DNA from: a virus
DNA length: 32,807 nt
Strand: one strand, 5' to 3'
IMG/VR virus record: IMGVR_UViG_3300049893_000782
Span: 1-32,807 of that record
Shown here: piece by piece, positions 27,865-32,807 of the stretch
Layout: each line of letters opens with the position of its first letter
Position numbering within the stretch: position 1 is the stretch's first letter
Notes under the pieces: model-generated
What the model saw: the letters and a program-made list of their open reading frames with translations, nothing else
What the model was told of the DNA's origin: nothing
Databases searched by the model: none
Program-made: the position numbers and the translations under genes

Positions 27865-29613
27865 CTATTCAAAAGCATCGCGATGAGCTTTGTAAGCGAC
27901 ATACGCATCCATAAGTGCAGATACGTTGTCTATCTTTTGGTCGTAACGTTTCTTCATCAACTTTCTATTACCGTTTGTGTCTTCCATGGTTATAGCGTTC
28001 CCCATAGTAAACGACATTAACTCTTCGTCGAAATGCAATAAGCCAGCTTCGGATAATTTCTTCAACTCTCCTAGTGGTACTGATTCCGTCTTAGCTCCCT
28101 GGATAACTTTCTCGATGTAATATGGGCCATTCTCTTGCTCCCAACGAGCGACAAATTCTTTAGCGTTGTATGGGTCGAAACCAAAGGCTCGAACATCATA
28201 CCCCATCTTTTCAATATGCGCTTCTAGGTCATCGTAGACCTGACCAGGAATATCGAGAACTGTTCCAGGCATAACTTGAAGTGTTCCTTCTGCTAAGAAT
28301 TCGTCGTACTTTATACGCATCGCAGATGGTAACTTCATAAGAGTATCTTCGGTAATATACGAACGTACCTTGACTCCAAATCCACCTCGTGGAAGTGGGA
28401 ATAAGAAATCAAAGGCACAGAAGTCGTCACCTTGTGAAAGATCCGCACCTAAAGCACAGACCATGTTCCAGTAATCACGCTTCTTATGAGGCAATGTTTC
28501 CTCATAACTGAAGAAGTAAGTGAATCCTTCCATGGGTATACCAAAACGCTTAGCCAGAATATCATTCCTGGTAGCAGGTGCATTCTCAGCTCGTTCAACA
28601 TCTTGTTGATATACTTCATAAGAAACTGTCTTACCTAAATTCGGTTGGGCCTTCAACCAAAGTTCAGGTTTCGCAACTTCAGACACATCGTCTAACCTAT
28701 AATAGAATATGGAGACGTGAGGGTTAACGTACTCACCCTTTAATATGTCTAATAGCTCCAGCTTAATAGTGTCACCACTACTGTTTCGGACAGTTCCTTC
28801 AGAACTAACCGCCAAAATAACGTAGTCATCAATTTTTGAGGCGCCTTGTTCGATAGCGCCTACTACGTCTTCGCGGAGGTCACCAGATAACCACTCATCA
28901 ACAGTCGCAACCTTACATCTTAGACCCTGCAATTTGTCAATTGACATTGGTCTGATTTCTAATATCGAACCAGTCAGGAAATTTTCGATTCCCTTTTTGG
29001 TTGATGCTAGTTGTGCTCTATTTGCTCTAGAGCCAGATGTATTATGAACAGAACCATCTGTCAGGAATTTAAACAGTGGTCCTCGCGCGCGGATGATAGA
29101 AGTCTTGATTGGGGATATGACTTCTTCTGCCTGTTTCATAGTAGGCGCGGTTGTGATTTGGTGGGTTGTGCTAGGATCTATTGTGAGAAAATAGTTCTGA
29201 ATAAGCGACTCGTAAAGTGATTTCGCTGCTCCACGAGCAACTATTAAATACTGCTTATTTACCAAACGCTTCTTGATGCGTTTTAGCACATAAGAGCCAC
29301 CGTGATTATCTGGACTAGGTTGGTATATGTATCTATCAACGAAATAAAACCAACCTAAGAGTTGTTCGGCCCACAACTTGAAAGTGTCTAGGAGATGAAG
29401 ATCTGAACCATCGGTCAAAGTTGCCTCATTTTCACAAAAGAGTATAAATCCTTCGACTGCCTGGTCATCGTAGTAGAAATTTGGATCGTCAATAAGAGAA
29501 TCGATTCTGTTCATCTCCATCGAGATCTCTCTACAAACAGGAACTTCACCTCTGAGGACACTATCTCTAAATAACCCGTAATACTTCGGTGTTGCAGTAT
29601 TTGATAGTGTCAT
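27865..29613 (-). CDS. terL: Terminase large subunit
   Basis: 582 residues. Walker A-like ARGAAKS (126-132), Walker B VATVDE (235-240) and an RNase H-like nuclease with Asp391 (GADLSQGDD), Asp480 (FGFDPYNAKEF) and Asp562/Asp569 (KIDNVSALMDAY). This ATPase-nuclease pumps DNA into the prohead and cuts the concatemer. The length is normal. It starts a few bases after the sulfotransferase-like gene with only a weak site (AGTGAG), so coupling is likely. Confidence 0.95.
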   Translation of the reverse strand: MTLSNTATPKYYGLFRDSVLRGEVPVCREISMEMNRIDSLIDDPNFYYDDQAVEGFILFCENEATLTDGSDLHLLDTFKLWAEQLLGWFYFVDRYIYQPSPDNHGGSYVLKRIKKRLVNKQYLIVARGAAKSLYESLIQNYFLTIDPSTTHQITTAPTMKQAEEVISPIKTSIIRARGPLFKFLTDGSVHNTSGSRANRAQLASTKKGIENFLTGSILEIRPMSIDKLQGLRCKVATVDEWLSGDLREDVVGAIEQGASKIDDYVILAVSSEGTVRNSSGDTIKLELLDILKGEYVNPHVSIFYYRLDDVSEVAKPELWLKAQPNLGKTVSYEVYQQDVERAENAPATRNDILAKRFGIPMEGFTYFFSYEETLPHKKRDYWNMVCALGADLSQGDDFCAFDFLFPLPRGGFGVKVRSYITEDTLMKLPSAMRIKYDEFLAEGTLQVMPGTVLDIPGQVYDDLEAHIEKMGYDVRAFGFDPYNAKEFVARWEQENGPYYIEKVIQGAKTESVPLGELKKLSEAGLLHFDEELMSFTMGNAITMEDTNGNRKLMKKRYDQKIDNVSALMDAYVAYKAHRDAFE

Positions 29614-29615
29614 AG

Positions 29616-30161
29616 TTACTCACTTGTCGATGTTTTGTTGTACCCGATTCCACCATTATTAAAGGCTAGTGCTCTCTTGTATGTGTCTGGATCGGTTTCC
29701 ATATGATCAAGAAAGAACATTATAGAATCTAAAGCTTGTCTTGGATACAACAAATTTTGTTCGTAGTCCATCCAGAGTACAGGAAAGGGGTATGCCGTTA
29801 GGTAGTGACCCCAAAAACCCTGATACTGTAGATGACGTAATATTGCATGTTCCCCATATTTCTCTCGTAGGGTTAATGGATTCCGGTAGGCATATATAAA
29901 CCTAATGTTTGGTATAAGATATGCCGTAGACCATAGAAAACGATAAAGTGGCGGGAATTTAACTCCCCAAACGGAATGTTTGGCGTTTCGCTTCAACACT
30001 GTTTCGATAAAATCTCGTTCAGTTTCAACCTTAGCGAATTCAGCATCTTCATAGGTTCCATCTGTCAACCAGGTTTCACCCATAAATATACCCAAGTTAG
30101 CTAAAGTTCCAGCGATAAGCGATGTTCCTGAGTGTGGAGCTCCGGCCACAAAAATGGTCAT
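29616..30161 (-). CDS. Sulfotransferase-like P-loop protein
   Basis: 181 residues from ATG 30161 (ATG 30170 is also open). The start MTIFVAGAPHSGTSLIAGTL contains the PAPS-binding P-loop of sulfotransferases (GAPHSGTS, about 7-14), LGIFMGE follows, VWGVKFPPLYRFL lies mid-way and FIYAYRNP (88-95) corresponds to the second cofactor motif. VLWMDYEQNLLYPRQALDSI fits the C-terminal helix region. Predicted to transfer sulfate from PAPS, or to bind a nucleotide, with an unknown acceptor. At 181 residues it is shorter than most family members. It sits among packaging genes, overlapping the SPRY-like gene by 4 bp. Confidence 0.82.
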   Translation of the reverse strand: MTIFVAGAPHSGTSLIAGTLANLGIFMGETWLTDGTYEDAEFAKVETERDFIETVLKRNAKHSVWGVKFPPLYRFLWSTAYLIPNIRFIYAYRNPLTLREKYGEHAILRHLQYQGFWGHYLTAYPFPVLWMDYEQNLLYPRQALDSIMFFLDHMETDPDTYKRALAFNNGGIGYNKTSTSE

Positions 30162-30784
30162 TGGCTCCATGTGCTATATCCAGTCGGAACTGGAAAGACA
30201 AATGGAGTTGCACCAAAGTTAATCGTCAACCATGCCTCGAGAGTTCCATAGGAATCAGTTCTGCGAAATGGTCTTACGAATGGAACATATGGTTGTCCAC
30301 TCGGAGTAAACGTCCATCCTGGAGAAGTACCAGTTACAGGATCTGCTCCGGTATTCCACCGTCCATCGGTATAGGATATAGCAGACAACCAGATTTTTCC
30401 AGCATTAATATCAACAGCAAGCCTTGACGGATAAGTCGCACCAAGTCGTGGAGTCGCTCCCATAACAAAACCAGTTCCATTACTGGCTTGTGTTGGGGTT
30501 AGCGAATTTAAACCAAACTGGATCTGACCAGCATTGAAGTTATCAAATACCCGCCAAACCTCGAGATAGAACTTTCCACTTGTTTTAGCAATGCTTGAAC
30601 GAGCACTTCCCAATTTAGTCCCATAACCAACATAGTCTGTGATCCTTGCTGTGAGATCGCCATCACTTAAGGTGACATCTTTCAATTTTGCTGGATTTGG
30701 ATCGAGGGTTGCGTAAACTGTAGGGGGCGGTCCGGGCTTAACCGATATGAATGTCGGACCAATTCCGACTCCTATCTTGCCCAT
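30158..30784 (-). CDS. SPRY-like domain virion protein
   Basis: 208 residues. A proline-rich start is followed by a SPRY-like beta sandwich: TLDPNPAKLKDVTLSDGDL, SIAKTSGKFYLEVWRV, IQFGLNS, LAVDINAGKIWLS, and the end LTINFGATPFVFPVPTGYSTW. SPRY domains recognise protein or glycan ligands and occur in phage tail and head-fibre proteins. Position next to head genes suggests a capsid fibre or decoration (inference). ATG 30784 lies 1 bp after the previous stop; a longer frame would overlap it fully. Confidence 0.76.
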   Translation of the reverse strand: MGKIGVGIGPTFISVKPGPPPTVYATLDPNPAKLKDVTLSDGDLTARITDYVGYGTKLGSARSSIAKTSGKFYLEVWRVFDNFNAGQIQFGLNSLTPTQASNGTGFVMGATPRLGATYPSRLAVDINAGKIWLSAISYTDGRWNTGADPVTGTSPGWTFTPSGQPYVPFVRPFRRTDSYGTLEAWLTINFGATPFVFPVPTGYSTWSQ

Positions 30785-30785
30785 C

Positions 30786-31049
30786 TTAGTACCCGCCGAT
30801 GATGCCTGTTGCTGTCGTTCCAGTAGCAAGGACTTTGCGGACGACGATCGGGTGGAAAATGCCAGCAGCCAGATTTGTCAAGGTGATGACTTGTCCGCCA
30901 TCAGTTTCGACTTTCAGAGAGCCAGTACCACCAACATAGACAGCCCGAGCAACGGCTTCGAGGTTGTTCGTGTCGTGCGGAGTGATTGCGAATAAGTTTC
31001 GGAGAGGGCTCTCCATACCAGATTCAACTTTATCAAACGGATCGATCAT
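30786..31049 (-). CDS. Small conserved virion-type protein, unknown
   Basis: 87 residues. The order SPLRNLFAITPHDTNNLEAVARAVYVGGTGSLKVETDGGQVITL (pieces: RNLFAITPHDTN, RAVYVGGTG, LKVETDGG) matches a conserved small phage family I recall near tail or head fibre genes in many phages. Beta-rich; a trimeric spike or decoration fold is plausible but unproven. AGAAGGAG precedes ATG 31049. It directly precedes the SPRY-like gene and may form a unit with it. Confidence 0.75.
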   Translation of the reverse strand: MIDPFDKVESGMESPLRNLFAITPHDTNNLEAVARAVYVGGTGSLKVETDGGQVITLTNLAAGIFHPIVVRKVLATGTTATGIIGGY

Positions 31050-31063
31050 TGGAAATCTCCTTC

Positions 31064-31471
31064 TTAAGATGAACTTGCATTTTGAACCAGTTTCAGTAGT
31101 TCAGGAAGACCCTTTTCTACTGCACTGGCAACGTATTTTGACGCCAGTTGTTTTCCAGCATTTGTGAGAACCTCGGTAACGAATTTCCTACCTGGTCCAG
31201 CGTCAATTGCCGATAGATCTTTCAGCTGCTTTTCGAGTTGAAGTCTTGTAGTGAGCTTCTTCAGTTCATCATTGCTCATCTCACTAACTTTCTTCTTCCT
31301 CAACCCGGCTACTGTCTTGTGATCCTCACTCTGGCGAGCTTGGGCTGCGGCACGTTTAGCGGCAAGATCGACTCCATACTTTTGTTTGACGGAACGATCC
31401 ATATGATCCCGCATTTTGCGCCGAATACCCCATTTCATTCCGGGTATACCCCAGTGAAATAAATCGTTCAT
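31064..31471 (-). CDS. HWGIPGMKWG-tagged protein, copy near terminase small subunit
   Basis: 135 residues starting MNDLFHWGIPGMKWGIRRKMRD. The tag is the same as in 27472-27849 but the rest differs: a long charged helical region (AAKRAAAQARQSEDHK, SNDELKKLTTRLQLEKQLKDL) and a C-terminal helical end. The helical charged body resembles scaffold-like proteins. AGAGGAGG precedes the ATG, which overlaps the connector stop by 4 bp. Confidence 0.8.
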   Translation of the reverse strand: MNDLFHWGIPGMKWGIRRKMRDHMDRSVKQKYGVDLAAKRAAAQARQSEDHKTVAGLRKKKVSEMSNDELKKLTTRLQLEKQLKDLSAIDAGPGRKFVTEVLTNAGKQLASKYVASAVEKGLPELLKLVQNASSS

Positions 31472-31833
31472 GGGACTACCTCCTCTACTGGGGGATTATT
31501 GTATGCGTACAGATCCCGCAACCGATACTCCAATTCTTCTACCTGCTCCTTGAGAGAGGATAGCAGATGAGCTGTCGTAGGGGGATCGAACGACAAACGA
31601 ACCTTTTGATAGACGTACATCTTTACGCCGTTATACTTGGCGATATCGGTCATGAAATCGGCCCAAACAGCAGTATCGTCTTCGATCGCAAATGGTTCGG
31701 TTGGACCCAAACCGAGTTGATGCAAGACCATAAATGCGGTATTGATAGCAGTTATGATGTCCAGATCAAACGCGGTAGTGTCCGATGGGATGTTTAATTG
31801 AGATTTAACATCTGTTAGAATTTTCTCGTCCAT
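31468..31833 (-). CDS. Head-tail connector (Gp6-like adaptor)
   Basis: 121 residues. VKSQLNIPSDTTAFDLDIITAINTAFMVLHQLGLGP (pieces: QLNIPSDTTAFDLDIIT, INTAFMVLHQLGLG), AIEDDTAVWADFMT, VKMYVYQKVRLSFDPP and a helical end match the head-tail adaptor family that follows the portal ring in Gram-positive siphophages. Here it lies upstream of the terminase, as in some phages of this type. GGAGG precedes the ATG. Confidence 0.8.
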   Translation of the reverse strand: MDEKILTDVKSQLNIPSDTTAFDLDIITAINTAFMVLHQLGLGPTEPFAIEDDTAVWADFMTDIAKYNGVKMYVYQKVRLSFDPPTTAHLLSSLKEQVEELEYRLRDLYAYNNPPVEEVVP

Positions 31834-31842
31834 TGGACCTCC

Positions 31843-32274
31843 TTACCATAATTTTGTGTCGCCTTTTCTTCGTATTACTGGAAGCTGTGGAAGAAGATTC
31901 TCTGATCCAAAGTGAATAGCCTGATGTGTCATGTGGCTAACGCAAATCAGGTATTCTGGGTTCATGATTGCTTCGAGATTATGACGAACAATGTCTTCTT
32001 CTCGAATTGGGTTCATGTGGTGAACTATTATCCGGTCATAAATTTCGTAACCAGGTACACCCATGTCACAACCATTGTCCCGAAGAATAACCTCTCTTCG
32101 AGTTCGTTTCCATTCTCTGGATCTGTAGAATTCTTGGTTGATAAAACGGTCAAAACCGAATGTACTTTCGCCAACAGCTCCGGACAGTTTCAGATACCTG
32201 TAGCGACTATGGAAGTCGGGTATGGCTATCAGTTCGGAATATGTCCTAGTCATCCATTTCGGCGGATTCTTCAC
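31843..32274 (-). CDS. HNH endonuclease
   Basis: 143 residues from GTG 32274, chosen for AGGAGGTGTCCA upstream. An HNH core is visible: REVILRDNGCD (61-70), IIVHHMNPI with His85-His86, Asn106 (NPEYLICVSHMTHQAIH) and His117. Family members beside terminase genes often nick DNA for cos-type packaging, which this one may do. The first Cys pair of zinc-HNH proteins is reduced to Cys69, so a zinc site is uncertain. It overlaps the preceding gene by 29 bp. Confidence 0.88.
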   Translation of the reverse strand: MKNPPKWMTRTYSELIAIPDFHSRYRYLKLSGAVGESTFGFDRFINQEFYRSREWKRTRREVILRDNGCDMGVPGYEIYDRIIVHHMNPIREEDIVRHNLEAIMNPEYLICVSHMTHQAIHFGSENLLPQLPVIRRKGDTKLW

Positions 32275-32611
32275 TGGACACCTCCTGACCACTGTATACT
32301 TTGAAGGCGCGGATGGCTTCTTTGAACAGAGCTTCTTTGTTCTTCTCGGATTTTAAAACCTCAGTTTTAGCTTTTAGTAAAGCAGTCTCGTGTTCTAACT
32401 TTTCCCTTTCAAGAGCAGCAGTAGATGCGCCCATCTTCAAGAAATGAGTCAAGGTTTGAGATGTGATGTCGCCAGAACGTAGTTGCTTTTCAGCCACGTC
32501 GTAGGCTAAACTAATTAATTGTCGTTCCCTTGCTTCCACAGTTTTTCCAGGAGGAGTTTTCTTCTTAACTTTCCTTTTGCCTTGGACCGGCTCTTCCTGG
32601 TTGTCTCTCAT
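32246..32611 (-). CDS. Probable small terminase subunit or packaging-region coiled protein
   Basis: 121 residues. A basic start (KRKVKKKTPPGKTVEARERQLISLAYDVAEKQLR), SGDITSQTLTHFLKMGAS and a long charged coiled coil ending VYSGQEVSSEESAEMDD. The pattern PGKT-EAREN-LI-LAYDLAEKQL--G--SSQ--THFLK is familiar to me from phage genes directly before HNH and terminase genes. Small terminase subunit is inferred from position and helix content; no HTH is obvious. ATG 32611 has GAAAGGAGG upstream. Confidence 0.7.
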   Translation of the reverse strand: MRDNQEEPVQGKRKVKKKTPPGKTVEARERQLISLAYDVAEKQLRSGDITSQTLTHFLKMGASTAALEREKLEHETALLKAKTEVLKSEKNKEALFKEAIRAFKVYSGQEVSSEESAEMDD

Positions 32612-32796
32612 TGGGCACACCTCCTTTCCGTTAGTTTAGATATGCCATAGATAGTCCTGCCTTGAGTGAACTTAACAAATACTTTTGTTTGATTCACCAG
32701 TAGTTTCGACCCACTTTTGAGGTGAGCTCTTGAAAGGAGAAATCGGTTCACAACGTCGATTTGATTTGAACCTACTGATGAATCAAGCAAAAGCAT
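32608..32796 (-). CDS. Short ORF of doubtful status
   Basis: 62 residues: mixed start, then KLLVNQTKVFVKFTQGRTIYGISKLTERRCAQ. There is an in-frame TGA just upstream, so it is complete from 32796, but no ribosome site precedes the ATG. Overlap of its stop with the next start and its beta-rich end are the only support. It may begin further inside. Confidence 0.35.
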   Translation of the reverse strand: MLLLDSSVGSNQIDVVNRFLLSRAHLKSGSKLLVNQTKVFVKFTQGRTIYGISKLTERRCAQ

Positions 32797-32807
32797 CTGT
32801 CAAATAT

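Overview
The window is one contiguous piece of a tailed double-stranded DNA phage (or prophage) genome with siphovirus morphology. The evidence is an HK97-type packaging and capsid module, a tail tube protein, a long tape-measure protein and a Gp37-like tail protein, with no sheath or baseplate wedge genes. Every gene I accept is on the minus strand, so transcription runs from high to low coordinates. Strong AAAGGAGG-type ribosome sites, a Dp-1-type holin and several conserved small families that I know mainly from phages of Gram-positive bacteria suggest a Bacillota-like or other Gram-positive-type host. I cannot name the host. I see no integrase, repressor, tRNA, CRISPR array, IS element or recognisable endolysin.

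Right third (about 32.8 to 22.1 kb), packaging, head and tail start. In order of transcription: a doubtful short ORF, a small-terminase-like coiled protein, an HNH endonuclease, a head-tail connector, a protein with an HWGIPGMKWG tag, a small conserved virion-type protein, a SPRY-like protein, a sulfotransferase-like protein, the large terminase, a second HWGIPGMKWG protein, the portal, a fused prohead protease and major capsid protein with an internal start, two connector or tail-terminator proteins, the tail tube, and two tail-assembly-chaperone-position genes. The HNH next to the terminase suggests cos-type packaging (inference).

Middle (22.1 to 12.3 kb), tail and lysis. An HK97-gp10-like protein, a tape measure of about 1567 residues with seven repeats of 56-65 residues, a distal tail protein, a Gp37-like protein, three tip or adhesin proteins including a glycine-rich one, a one-helix membrane protein, and a holin that is an internal tandem duplication.

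Left third (12.3 to 1.3 kb), accessory and early-type genes. About two dozen short genes, many coding for one- or two-helix membrane proteins, are often arranged as single-gene cassettes of terminator, promoter-like element, ribosome site and gene. Seven copies of one 26-bp element, reading CTCGC-N5-TTACA-N5-TATAAT on the minus strand, lie here with invariant spacing. One copy stands in front of a foldable leader RNA with two mutually exclusive pairings, one of which hides the ribosome site of the next gene. A 690-bp stretch (6925-7614) has no convincing gene but many inverted repeats, and may make a large structured RNA. Two paralogous DUF6353-type membrane proteins are present; one has a 50-codon open frame continuing in phase past its TGA.

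Left end. A 256-bp repeat-rich control region (1287-1542) precedes a superfamily-3 primase-helicase that runs off the window. This region is the best candidate for an origin or early operator.

All names come from reading motifs by eye. No database search was run, and family names rest on remembered family features.
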